NCBI GenBank assembly: GCA_016648135.1
Contig: JADDOH010010151.1
Location: 33,169-97,168, forward strand
From: Agrypnia vestita
Taxonomy: Eukaryota > Arthropoda > Insecta > Trichoptera > Phryganeidae
Reading direction: 5' to 3'
DNA: 64,000 bases
Shown here: positions 46,831 through 57,582 of the stretch, piece by piece
Numbering within the stretch: the first letter of the stretch is position 1
Layout of the letters: every line of letters begins with the position of its first letter
Program-made: the position numbers and the translations under genes
The notes under the pieces: model-generated
What the model saw: the letters and a program-made list of their open reading frames with translations, nothing else
Told to the model about the DNA's origin: nothing
The model's database searches: none

Positions 46831-47525
46831 ACATTTATCATGCATTTTTTGATAACATTTAGCATGCATCAAGCAATCCACTTTTTCTGGTACTAGTTTC
46901 TCTAGTGGGAGAAAATATTTTTAAACAGTACTAAGAATATATTCGAATGTCAATAAGACTCTTTTTCTCAAACCCCAACGACCACAATTCTATTCGATTA
47001 GTTATACTTACCACAACCGCCCCACAATTTTGAATCAGAATGGCGCAGAGACATCTTCCTGATGACAGCACTTAAATCATTCATTAGTTTTGCAAAATCA
47101 GTTTAACTATTTTTATTTAGTCCGCACAGGGCCCGCTTTATCGGAACGTACAAATTAATCATTGGTACATGAAAAAAATTAATGGTTTTACTAACATATT
47201 CCACTTTTGATATCAATGTCTCGTTTATAAAGTTATGTTGTAAAATTGCGATACATCCCTTAGGTATAGATACAGGAAAAGTTTACAGGGATCGGTAAAA
47301 CCGTCGAACAGCCCTAAAAGCACACGATCAGCTCGTATTCCCAAATCGGTCGTTCAGTTGATGAGACTTGCTCAAGCCTCCCCTATAGAAGACCTCTCTG
47401 GAGAGGTCAGAGGCTTGGGTCAGTCATATAACGCTCGTGTTAATAGGCTTAATTTTTCCTACTTTCTACACCACGTGGTTTTACGAGCTTAATGCTGCGT
47501 TTGCGTGAATGAAACAAAAAACTAG
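46831..47525. other. No recognised feature
   Basis: AT-rich with a small GAGAGGTC inverted motif near 47390-47408. Confidence 0.3.
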
Positions 47526-47529
47526 TTTA

Positions 47530-47935
47530 ACAGATTGTTAGTTAACTTTGTAAAAACCACTACCAGATTTTTAGGTCTACCGGTTTCGAGACGTACCCGT
47601 CTCTTCGTCAGGACCAACACTACACCACTACATTCACAACACTACACACCTCAACCATAGTATTGTTACACTTCCATCAATAATTGGTCACATGCGTGTT
47701 AGTCTCGTCAGGGACAAACATGCACTAATTAGCCTAATGAACCATCAGGGATCTACCGAAAGAGAGTGAGAGGGGGCGGGGTCTAAAGTGAGTATTACCC
47801 CATCTTTTGTGAACAAAGAGACGGGTACGTCTCGAAACCGGTAGACCTAAAATCTGGGAGTGGTTTTTACAAAGTTAACTAACAGTTTATTATAATGTCT
47901 AACCACAAAGTTAATGCTTTAAATATTAATAATAA
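47530..47935. mobile_element. Head-to-head pair of ribozyme-bearing repeats (ACCGGT family, copies 5 and 6)
   Basis: Left arm on the minus strand, right arm on the plus strand. Both end in GTGGTTTTTACAAAGTTAAC (outermost). The left arm has the best-preserved ribozyme of the window. The right arm lacks the CTGACGA box but keeps GAGACGGGTACGTCTC, GAAACCGGTAGACC. The centre (about 47700-47810) differs from the 38-kb pair. The right flank continues into AACCACAAAGTTAATGCTTT, as in copy 2. Confidence 0.8.
47574..47615 (-). ncRNA. Hammerhead ribozyme variant, best copy (ACCGGU stem III)
   Basis: In order on the minus strand: stem I 5' GGUC (47615-47612), CUGACGA (47611-47605), one extra A, stem II GAGACG/CGUCUC with loop GGUA (47603-47588), GAA, stem III hexamer ACCGGU (47584-47579), A at the expected cleavage position (47578), stem I 3' GACC (47577-47574). 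All helices pair perfectly. The stem III hexamer is its own complement with no loop, the diminished type associated with Penelope-like elements and thought to act as dimers. The extra A between the CUGANGA box and stem II is unusual. Confidence 0.8.
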
Positions 47936-48469
47936 AAACTAGTTTCTTTGCCCTAGAGATTTGTACACTGAAGGTTTCTCATTCTGTTCTGCGTACAAAA
48001 CAAAGACCGGAAGCTTGCTCCGCATTCTAAGCTGAAATTTGTTTTGCGTGCATTTTGAAAAAAATGTGCCATCCATATAACAACTCTTTCAGGTTAACGT
48101 AATACATCCTATACATCTAATACATTATTACTTATGCAACAATCGTCTGTAACTAGCGCTACTAAGTTGCTAGATGGCGCTGTTCTCACAGTCTTAACGC
48201 GCGACCGAAATGTATGAATGTGTAACAATAATGTGTATTATTAAAAGTAAATTTTTCGTGAAAACTTGGATATTTACTTACCAATTGTTTTTCATTTTAA
48301 AGAATTACTAAATAATAAAAATTTCAGGATAGAAATATTCACAACATATTTCATATAAATTTTTTTTTAATTAATTTTTTTATAAAAGAGAATTAGGTCT
48401 GTTTTTGGATTTGGCGTGTACTAGACATGCGATATCTTATTGTTAAATACATACATTTATTATTTATTT
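47936..48469. other. No recognised gene
   Basis: AT-rich; CGCTACTAAGTTGCTAGATGGCG near 48160 is related to the tandem units at 32.5 kb. Confidence 0.35.
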
Positions 48470-48755
48470 ATTTCTATTTAGGTTGAATATAAAAATTTTG
48501 GTTCGACTGCGCCTGTCTCATTAGAAATATCTGTGTTGAGACAGGCATAGTTTACAATAGTATGTAGATACAAAACAGACTATGTCGATATATATGGCGT
48601 ATATATGCAAAACCGCCACTATCCATATGCATAGTGACGGTTTTGCATCTAAACGCCACATAGTAAAATAATTCAATAGTATAATAATACTACTTTGTCT
48701 GTCTCAACACAGAGCTCTCTAGTGAGACAGGCATAGTAAAATCAAACCTTATCAA
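48470..48755. repeat. LINE family 2 UTR copies around a hairpin
   Basis: 48470-48600 matches the 3' UTR of the 11.5-kb LINE. 48690-48745 is the same UTR inverted. Between them 48605-48622 and 48631-48648 form an 18-bp hairpin with one mismatch, extended by TGGCGT (48595-48600) with ACGCCA (48653-48658). Confidence 0.65.
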
Positions 48756-49780
48756 ATGTATGTAAAGCAATAAAATAAAATATAAATATTAGATAATATG
48801 TAGAAAGATTCTCAGCTACTAGATATTAAATTCAGGAATATTGAATTCAATTTACTATTCGGACGCCTTGAATCAGGAAATTAGTAGATGTGTATGAAAC
48901 AAACTAATTTCTTCTTACTTTTAACATAAAATTAGTATTTATTTTCGGTAATATTGTCACGGGATTCTAAAATCGAGAAGAACTGCACATAACCGAAGAT
49001 TTCCGAGCATTCTGGATGTTTTGGAATAGTCTGGAAGATGATAGAATAGAAGAGAGGATTCGAGAAAAAACATTCCCTATATAAACGGCGAGAACATTGC
49101 TCCTGAGTTAATCCGAGGCAAGTGGAACTTTCTAGTGTGTATATAGAATAGAGATCTAACTAAAGTTTGTGTTCAGTGACAAACATCAAAATTCGTAAAA
49201 AAAAAAATTTACATTCATAAATAATTCATATTTTGACACGTCAAAATTTATATAAATATGTAAGCAATATTACATGATAGCAGTCAATACATTATTATTA
49301 TGATGGGGCAAATCAATGAGAATTAGACCTCGTAAAGTAACATTATTTTTCCGGATACAGTGAATTTATCGTTCTGTTCCTGCTGATTTCAGCTTTTTGT
49401 CTTTCAATCTTGATTTAATAACTGAAATAAGAGAATTTGAAAAAGGTTTTAAACTATGTAAAAAGGGTAGGTAAATCGCACAGAAAATAAATTTCTCTTT
49501 ATAAACAGTCTCTTTTAAAACATGAATTGCAAGAAACTAACAGAGCGATTTAAAAATAATTAATTTACATTTACTTGAAATATTATTGGAAAAAAACATA
49601 CCGCAATTTCATAAAGCCCAGAAAATGGAGCAATTTTCTATTTTTCTAAAATTTTGGTAAGTAACTAAATTATTTTCTTTGTCATTTTAGAAAGATATGT
49701 CTATTTAAAATACATGGAACTTAATGAAAAAAAATTATAATAAATGGAAATAAATTTAGTTTACACCACTTTTGTACTGA
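48756..49780. other. No recognised gene
   Basis: AT-rich. AAAATCGAGAAGAACTGCAC to GGAAGATGATAGAATAG (48970-49050) has a few GAA/TTC motifs but not in phased arrays. Confidence 0.3.
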
Positions 49781-49783
49781 AAA

Positions 49784-49824
49784 TATCAACATGTTTCAGA
49801 GCCCATGGCCCCTTCGTCAGGATA
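49784..49824 (-). ncRNA. Hammerhead ribozyme variant, ACAUGU family, well preserved
   Basis: Minus strand: stem I 5' UAUC (49824-49821), CUGACGA, extra A, stem II GGGGCC/GGCUCU with loop AUG (two wobbles), GAA, ACAUGU (49894-independent hexamer at 49794-49789), U, stem I 3' GAUA (49787-49784). Stem I pairs fully although its bases differ from the ACCGGU family. Confidence 0.75.
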
Positions 49825-50245
49825 CACCTGTATACTAACAAAATTAAATTCAAAAATCGAAGTATAGACAGTCAAAATATTAAAAAAGTTATATAGAGAA
49901 AATGAATAGTAATAAAGTACCTACTTAACATGAAAATAAATTTAAAAAATAATTATTTGTAAAAAGGACTTGGTTATTTATAATATTCAATTTACTATTA
50001 ACACTTTTTCTTATTTTCAAAATTTTTAATTTATCAAACTGTGATTCTGTAAAATTTGTAAACCCTTATTAATATCAAAAGAATTATCTATAGCTAAAAG
50101 TGGTCAGCGAATTCAGAATAATTATTACTATTTAAACACCTTAAGTGTTCCTTAACTCTAACGTTAAAATTTCTACCTGTTTTTCCTATATAAAAATAAT
50201 CACAATCATTACAAATCAATTTATAAACATTCGATTTTCTTAAAA
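49784..50245 (-). mobile_element. Penelope-like element 3' end, copy 2 (GIY-YIG plus ribozyme)
   Basis: From 50240 leftward 47 codons are open and encode RKSNVYKLICNDCDYFYIGK, TGRNFNVRVKEHLRC and NNYSEFADH. This is the GIY-YIG nuclease core of Penelope-type retroelements: the two tyrosines and glycine of the fingerprint, the zinc-ligand-like cysteines, and the arginine of R-x-KEH. A one-base deletion near 50100 then breaks the frame. Downstream LKIRKSV text and a 100-base spacer lead to the ribozyme at 49824-49784. Reverse transcriptase is not present; the copy is 5' truncated. Confidence 0.85.
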
Positions 50246-51235
50246 AAAATTATCCTTATCCTTATTATTTAATATTTATTTTTTTGATTAATGAAAAAAA
50301 AATTATTTCATATTTTAAAAGTTACATATTTTGTATCAGACACGTACAGAGAAAAAAACAAAGTTAGAAAAAATTTTCAGAAAAAAAAACACAGTAAGAT
50401 GAATTGGGGAATTCGCAATGTAAGATGGATCACCTGAAATTTTTTTATTTTTTATTCTGAAATTATCTTCCTGGCTTTTATATAATCAAATTTGAAGTGT
50501 CAAATTTCGTAAATCTCTGTAATCTAAATCGACGTTCTTATTCGATTCTCACGTACCATTAGCTACGCGATATCACGCCAATTTGACCCTGTATAATTTT
50601 ACACGCTTGGGCTATCAACTAGATTTCTGACGGAAGGTCAAATTTTATTTCTTCGGACAAAGGTTATATAGCCTAAAGTATCATGATGCAATATCACTGC
50701 TTATTTTAGTAGATATTTGCTTCGAAGTATAGTTGTATTGTGTTTCTGGCAATTTATCGCTTGGAGTTATACCCTCTTATTTCTAATCAGTTTCCCGTCC
50801 AATTATATTCCAAAAAAAATTTATCGTTCTGCTGTATCGTGAAGATGAAGCCTGGAATTGGCAAAAAATATGTTAAGGGGTTACACCACCTTGCGGCGAT
50901 GAGGAATTTTGAATAACTTGGGATAAAAAATATATTCGTATTAATTTTTTTACGTAACTATTACACCTACAAAATTTATTTTACCATCATCGATTACGGT
51001 AAAAAAAGAACACCACCATGCTCGAAAAGTAATAATTTCTCTGAATTTTCCAACCATAAAATTGCTAACTCTTTTTAAAAATAGATATATCATTACAAAC
51101 GACGACATCTTTAATGGTTTACAAGAATGATAAATTTCAACCACAGATGGCGGTATTAAAATACAACTCACATATTAAACAAGTTGTACTAAGTTAATAT
51201 ATATATACAACTTGAATTGATGATCATTACATTAC
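50246..51235. other. No recognised gene
   Basis: AT-rich with long A-runs near 50295-50400. Confidence 0.3.
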
Positions 51236-51237
51236 TT

Positions 51238-51425
51238 AAGCCAGCCGTACGATAGGTCGTAAGTTTTATAAATACCAAATCAAAGACTTCCATATCTACC
51301 TTCCCATATAAAAAATAGCTTCGTCTCTATGAGATATCTATAAAATATCTTGATTAATGATGTTCTCCTAGGGATAAAATCCTGTATCGTGTTCTTGAAA
51401 AATTTGAACAAACTCAAACTATTCT
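51238..51425. repeat. Dispersed repeat, single-arm copy of the 42.5-kb palindrome family
   Basis: GTACGATAGGTCGTAAGTTT, AAAGACTTCCATATCTACC and TTTGAACAAACTCAAACTAT align with 42635-42830. Confidence 0.6.
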
Positions 51426-51530
51426 GAATTTGAAAACTTTTAAAATCCTAAAGAATTTTAATTCTGGGAATACACTTATGAATAATATGACACTGCAAAA
51501 TACATCTCCTATATTAGGCCTGTTTCCATT

Positions 51531-51570
51531 GACCAAAAACCACAAGCGGGTCGCGTTGTGGTTTTTGATC
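51531..51570. repeat. 15-bp inverted repeat
   Basis: GACCAAAAACCACAA (51531) pairs with TTGTGGTTTTTGATC (to 51570), one mismatch, loop GCGGGTCGCG. Confidence 0.7.
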
Positions 51571-51639
51571 ATTAATGAAATAGCTTGGCAAAATTCTGTA
51601 TTAATTATATACACCGCACGATGAGAGGGACTACTCTTC

Positions 51640-54020
51640 TTATTTAGTTTTATTTATTTGTTTGTAAATATTTACAGATATTAGAAAATGATATATGAAC
51701 ATATAATTTTTATATCATCTTATTATTTATTTCATCATTTATATATCATTTCTCGAAACTGCAGTAGTGACAAAGTAACTCAACATGTCTATATTACAAA
51801 ATTTAATTTAATATAAATTAAAATACATTTTTTGTGTCTGAAATGTTACTAAAAATGGAGTTAGATGTCTCCCTAAAAGAATAAATCTTTTTTTATTGCA
51901 TAAGTATATAATTAATCTTCGTCACAAGAAAGTTTTTGAAGAGTATAAGCTTTAAAGCATTCTGACAGCTATAAGGCTACCAGATTTCTCGCGGTCGCAT
52001 CGCAGTTTTCACTTTTTTTATTGTTGTTCATGGAACACATTTTCCCTTCCCTTAAGTCTTGGCGGATTAGTCTTGACAGGGATGAGCACAATATGTCATC
52101 ATCATCTGTAATAATTCTTATTAATTCATCTTAACTTCATTTGCTACATTTGCTATAATTTCACACGCTCGGCAATATTGATTTACATCATTTTTTCGAA
52201 CCGTAAAATGACAAAATAACGAATTATTAATTATTAGGTTTGTAGAATAGCATGATTCTTTTATACAATATGATGGTCATAAATTATATCTTTTCCATGT
52301 GGTACATTATAAAAGATTTATAATTAGCAACTAATTAATAATGAAATCGCTGAAAACTAAACAAATAAAAATTCAGAGAAAACAATAATGAATTATATCA
52401 CGTTCCACTACACACGTTCGTACCCCACTCTACTGCTGAAAACGACTAATAACGAAAAGTGTGTAACGTTAACCATCACTTTTACTATTCATTTTCATGC
52501 CATAAGCAACAACTTAGTTCAATTCACTCTACTAAACACCTTTTAAAAGTAAATTGGAAACTTCTACAAGACGATAACCAATATAAAGAAATCGACTGGG
52601 TACAGCGCATTGTTGACAGCAGTCTAAACGACACAGAAATCCGAAAGCGAAATCGTGCGGCATATGTTGCCAGCGCATATGATTCCAGCGATAGATATTC
52701 GGGCGAGTACTTACGTGCGAAACGGAGTAATTCAACCTTGCGATATAAAATAAAAATTGTAGCGAAGATGTGCAAATTTGAATCAGAATAATAATAAATG
52801 TGTGAAATATTCGAGAAACATTTAATAACTTTAAATTTAAGAACAGTGCTCCGATTTAATTCATTTGGAGGGTATTTTTGCGTATTTATAAAAGTCTAAT
52901 AATGTTCAAGTAAGTGACAAAATAAACAAATGCTGACTTATTAAGATTTAAAACACGTTTGTATAATATCCGCCTGGCTTTTTATTCTTCAAATAAAATG
53001 TATTTAAAATCGGCCAGAGTCGAGTTCTACACAGAAGAGCGGACATGGGATATAAATAAATGTAAACTATCTAAAATATAATAATAAGAATTTATTTATT
53101 CATCTGTGTACCTCCAAATACTGGAGTTTTTTATTTAGGTAAAAGCATAGTTAATCGTCAATCGAATTACCCAACTGGAATTTTAAAAAGATTAATTCGA
53201 AACATGAATATACAATGTGTTTAGTATACTCGTAATATTTATCGTCGGGAAAATTAAAATCAAAATGAAATTACAGCACTTTAATCAATTTCTGTTTTTG
53301 ATTACATCAAATTTCACCCGTTACATTTTCAAGGTTTCAGCCGCATTGAAAATTCGAGCAGAAATCCGCTTGCGAAAACAATTTTTTTTCTGCGATTGAA
53401 GCCACCATCAATCTTTATTACTGAAACAATTAATAAACTCACTTTTTATTAGTAATGTTTTGATTCATAAAGCCCGTGTCCGATAAATCTTAGTACTGTG
53501 TATACTAGGAATAGGAATATTTCCGACATTTTTAATTTTTAAGTTCCGGATTTTATTATTTTACTTTTGCGGATTTGCAGCGGTAGGAGATGAAATGAAA
53601 CACTATCAACAATCAAAGTTTTTTATTACAGAAAGTCACTGGACGCAAATTCAACTGGAGCACAATTTTGTAATTCGCACCAATCTCGCATTCGAGAATA
53701 TTTCGCTTGTCTCTAGAATTTCTGATGCACGTCGTATACATCTCACTGATTTGCTAACGGAAATTCCGTACGTAGGTACCTAACTCGTATCGTAGTCTGT
53801 GGGATCACTCTCGATATGTTTCGCTCACATTATCTGCTGTGGCTTCACTTCTGTCAAAACAAAAACTGTCACGCGCATATTTATAATCTCTATTTTCTGG
53901 AAGCTTCTGGTATACTTTCGTATGTGCTATAAATTTCCAAATAATTGTGAAATCTTGTGATTCCTCTTGATTACAACATATGGTGACAATATTCTTGCAA
54001 CACATATTTTTGTTAGAATA
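51640..54020. other. No recognised gene
   Basis: The longest frame is 110 codons on the plus strand at 52459-52791 (RNRAAYVASAYDSSDRYSGE near its middle). It has balanced composition in its second half but no family I recognise, and an overlapping 83-codon frame lies opposite. The remainder is AT-rich. Confidence 0.3.
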
Positions 54021-54026
54021 TATATA

Positions 54027-54274
54027 TCGAGGGTAGAAAGCCAAAAGGGCGTTGGTGGTTATTTCTAACTTTACAGGAGAGCAAAATAATGTTTTGTCAA
54101 TCTGATTTTGTCAATATTTCTTTTATTACTAAACGATTCCATATGTGTTTTGGATTAACAAATATGGAATTTTTTTAATAATAAAAGAAACATTGACAAA
54201 ATCAGATTGAGAGAACTTCCTTTTGCTCTCGTGTAAAGTTAAAAATAATCACCCTTTTGGCTTTCTACCCTCGA
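54027..54274. mobile_element. TA-flanked palindromic MITE, copy 2
   Basis: TCGAGGGTAGAAAGCCAAAA at the left and its exact complement at the right (TTTTGGCTTTCTACCCTCGA), flanked by TA. The interior matches copy 1 at 15779, and the ends here are better preserved. Confidence 0.9.
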
Positions 54275-54448
54275 TATTATCATTTATTTACGCTTTTTTT
54301 AACATTAAAAACGGCTTATTTAATATTTATTTTAATTTTTATATTTCGCCCCTACTTGGCCGCCCTTAAGCCATGCATTGCCTCTGCAGTCCTTGGTAAC
54401 AGTTAATACGGATGATAGACGTATTACCTGCATTTTATTACTGTTTTA

Positions 54449-54982
54449 CAAGGTTGTTTGAAAAACATTATTAACCTCGCAGGAATATTTTCCTTCCTCA
54501 ATGATGAGTCGAAATTATTCAAGCAACCGTGACCTAATATCAATAGTTAAGGAAATATGCGACATCTACATTTGCATTTTTTTTTCGATATTTCTGACTT
54601 ATTTTTTGTAAAACGTTGGACTATCATTACAGTAACTTATGTTGAATATGAAATATTCATTCCCTTTAATGCAAGTCAAATAAAATAATAAAAACCTTCC
54701 AATTCCAATTGGAAACTATTCCAATTGGAATTTCTGTAGGGTTTTTTCATTTCATTTAACTTTTAATGAAACAAATTAATTTTTCGTAATCGATATAAGT
54801 TACTGTAATGATAGTTCAACGTTTTTAGAAAATAAGTCAGAAATATTTTTTTAAAAATGCCAATTGATATTGCTTAACTCTATAACTATTGATATTAGGT
54901 CACGGCTGCTTGAACATGTTTGGCTCATAATTAATGCAGGAATATAGTCCTGCGAGGTTATTAATGTTTTCCAAATAACCTT
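54449..54982. mobile_element. Long-armed MITE related to the 32.9-kb element
   Basis: CAAGGTTGTTTGAAAAACAT at the left and the complement of GGTTATTTGGAAAACATTA at the right. The arms are complementary for more than 110 bases (CTCGCAGGA, CCGTGACCTAATATCAATAG). A CCAATTCCAATTGGAA palindrome marks the middle. It shares ATGAGTCGAAA..TTCAAGCAACCGTGA with the other two MITEs. Confidence 0.75.
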
Positions 54983-54989
54983 TTATATA

Positions 54990-56273
54990 TTAGGTCCATA
55001 CATATGAAATTGGAGTTTAGTATGGGAGGAACATAAAGCCGATTTTTTTTATTATAATATATTTATTTAATCAAAGTATGTACAATTGTTATCTATGCAC
55101 TTTTGCCATCTCATAGGTAGTTTATCGATCCCTTTACTAAAAAACCATTCGGACGGGAATCAATAAAATCTTTGAAGGCGGTTTGGACTGCCCCATCGGA
55201 GTTGAATTTTTTCCTTTGCAAGAAGTTATCCAAATTTCGAAAAAAATGGTAATCTGTTGGGGCAAGGTCCGGAGAGTACGGTGGATGTCTTAGACATTCC
55301 AATTGAAGCTCCTCTAATTTGGTAGCCGTCTGTTGTGCAGTGTGTTGTCTAGCGTTATCATGAAGCAGCAGTGGCCTAGAGCGATTAACCAGCCTCGGTT
55401 GTTTAGCAGCTAGCTTTTCCATCATGGTTTGCAGTTGCTGACAATAGACATCTGCTGTAATCGTCTGGCCAGATTTAAGAAAGCTATATTGAACGACACC
55501 AGCACTGGTCCACCAAACGCTCACAAGTAACTTTTTTGGAGTCAATTTTCGCTTGGAGCATGGTTTGGCTGGTTCGGCAGGGTTCAGCCATTGCGTTGAG
55601 CGCTTCCGATTATCGTACAGGATCCACTTTTCATCACAGGTAATGATTCGATTTAAAATCCCTTCATTATTGTGCCGGTTGAGTAATACAACGCAGCAGT
55701 CAACGCGCGTTTGTTGATTTGCTTCACTCAATTCGTGAGGTACCCACCTTTCAAGCTTTTTCACCTTACCAATTTGCTTCAAGTGGATTAAAACAGTTTT
55801 ATCACTAACACCGCAGCCTGCAGCTAACTCGGATGTGGTTTGCGATGGATCCGCTTCCACAATAGCCTTCAATTCTTCATTATCAACTTTGGTCTCCGGC
55901 CGTCCACGGGGCTTGTTCTGCAGGTCGAAATTTCCAGAACGAAAACGTTGGAACCAAAAACGCACTGTGTTTTCTTTTGCGGCACCGTCGCCATACACAT
56001 CATTAATCCTTCGAGCCGTTTCTGCAGCACTGGTGCCACGGTGGAATTCGTACTCGTAAATAACGTGATATTTCAAGTTTTTCATTTTGTAAACTGAGTG
56101 ACGCAAAGAAAAAAACAATTGAGGAAAAAACAAATGAATTATAATTTTCAAAACACAAATACATGAGTAAATAGCTGTATAAATTTGGATTTTGAATTCC
56201 TAACCAAAGAGAAGATATTTGAGAGCAAATTTGCCAGTACGGCAAAACGCCAATTTCATATGTAAGGACCTAA
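54990..56273 (-). mobile_element. Mariner transposon, nearly complete
   Basis: The ends are inverted repeats: TTAGGTCCATACATATGAAA at 54990 and, complemented from 56273, TTAGGTCCTTACATATGAAA (one mismatch in 20). Both are flanked by TA (54988-54989 and 56274-56275). The 1,284-bp length is typical for mariner. It contains one transposase gene on the minus strand. Confidence 0.95.
55053..56083 (-). pseudogene. Mariner transposase, DD34D, frameshifted at the C-terminus
   Basis: The preferred start is the ATG at about 56083 (MKNLKYHVIYEYEFHRGTSA), since the 20-odd upstream codons fall in the UTR. An N-terminal helix-turn-helix pair covers roughly residues 1-115 (FWFQRFRSGNFDLQNKPRGR, then VSDKTVLIHLKQIGKV). 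The catalytic domain carries TCDEKWILYDN, LLLHDNARQHTA and PYSPDLAPTDYHFF; the second and third aspartates are 34 residues apart. The frame stops at 55111 because a T-run at about 55137-55142 has lost one base; the other frame continues to MRWQKCIDNN..YFD and a stop near 55056. So about 25 terminal residues are out of frame. Otherwise intact, hence young. Confidence 0.9.
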
Positions 56274-56275
56274 TA

Positions 56276-57532
56276 TATTTATAAAATTATTTTCAACTAA
56301 TACCATAATAATGAGTTCAAAAAGGTCGATCCATTTATTTCCTTTAAATGATGCCATTCGATTTTTTTCGTATTTTTTTGCACAAGTTCTCTTGCTCGAC
56401 ATATAAAATTTAAAAACGTATATTTACCTGCTTCCTAGAACAGATATTTTCCTTCCATTTCAACTCCCTGTAATATGTTAATTTGTAGATTAATAGATAT
56501 TGTCAAAACAGATTTGCCTAATCATACTTTTCTCATATTTCTTTATTTTATTAGTAGACTTTTTCTCAGAATTATTTAATCTGATGAAAATATTGATGAA
56601 CAAGATTATTATTCATAGTTAACAAAAAACTCATTATGCGATTATCAATTATTCTACAAAATTCGTGATTAATTTATCATTTCTATATATAAATTAAATT
56701 TAAGATAATTATGTAAAAGATACCACCTGAAGGGATTTCTTATAGAAGTGAAACATGAAACATGGGATGTTGAATTACTTCGAAAGGAATACCTTAGGGC
56801 ATATCTAAAGATTCACGATTGATGGACTGACATAAATTTAAAAGAAATATATTATTCATTTGTTGATAAAAAATTATAGCAAAAATACTCTCAAATAATT
56901 TTAATACTACCATTATCCTGTAGATGCCACTTTTGGCGCCCAAATGCCTTAGGGACCAGAGACAAACCTTGTTCAGAGATGGCGTCTTGTATCATTACAA
57001 CTCATTTACGACAAGACTACTAATTTTCTATCAATATATTAGGAATTCAAACCAAAGTACGCTCAAAGATGACCTAATAATGTCTGTATTATCTGAATTA
57101 TGACATATATTATTATATTTGTTTGTATAATATTAATATAACAGTCTCGTCTATATAAATTAAAATAACTCGTTAGTCCCCAATTATTTTTCAAAGTACC
57201 AACGAATAGTTTGATCAGTGTGACGTCACAGTAGAGTCAATATTAGATACTCCACGGGTTTTTGAATCCTGCTTTGTAATTTACTAAACTCGTGGGCAGA
57301 ACAAACAGCAAAGTTTCTCCCTTTATTCAGCCATTGTGTGCGCAGAGGAGCCACTTTCCTGTGTATTTGTCTACAAATAGTCCTTTATTCTTCTTCGTCA
57401 GAGCTAGAATGTTAACACACGAGTTTCGTCCGTCTAGTTGGCTCTCCAGTGTTTGTACGGGACGGGGTCTACATGTCAAAACTTTGATTGGAATAGACAA
57501 AAATACCATGTGACACTTTCAAACTTTCCCGA
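56276..57532. other. No recognised gene
   Basis: AT-rich. The 73-codon frame at 57292-57513 has no known motif. Confidence 0.3.
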
Positions 57533-57582
57533 TGGGGTAACAGTTTGAAATGTGCAGCAACACATTTCAAACTGTTACCCCA
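57533..57582. repeat. Perfect 22-bp hairpin, 6-base loop
   Basis: 57533-57554 is the exact reverse complement of 57561-57582; the loop is CAGCAA. The stem has normal base composition (GGGGTAACAGTTTGAAATG), unlike the AT repeats around it. It may be a foldback element; the stem length is near that of a small-RNA hairpin but no bulges or flanking helix are evident. Confidence 0.85.

Noticed and set aside
48960..49060. Heat-shock elements outside the Helitrons
   Set aside because: GAA and TTC triplets occur but without the regular two-base spacing seen in the Helitron arrays.
52459..52791. 110-codon frame as a host gene
   Set aside because: No recognisable domain, no splice or promoter evidence, and an opposite frame of 83 codons; left as unassigned.
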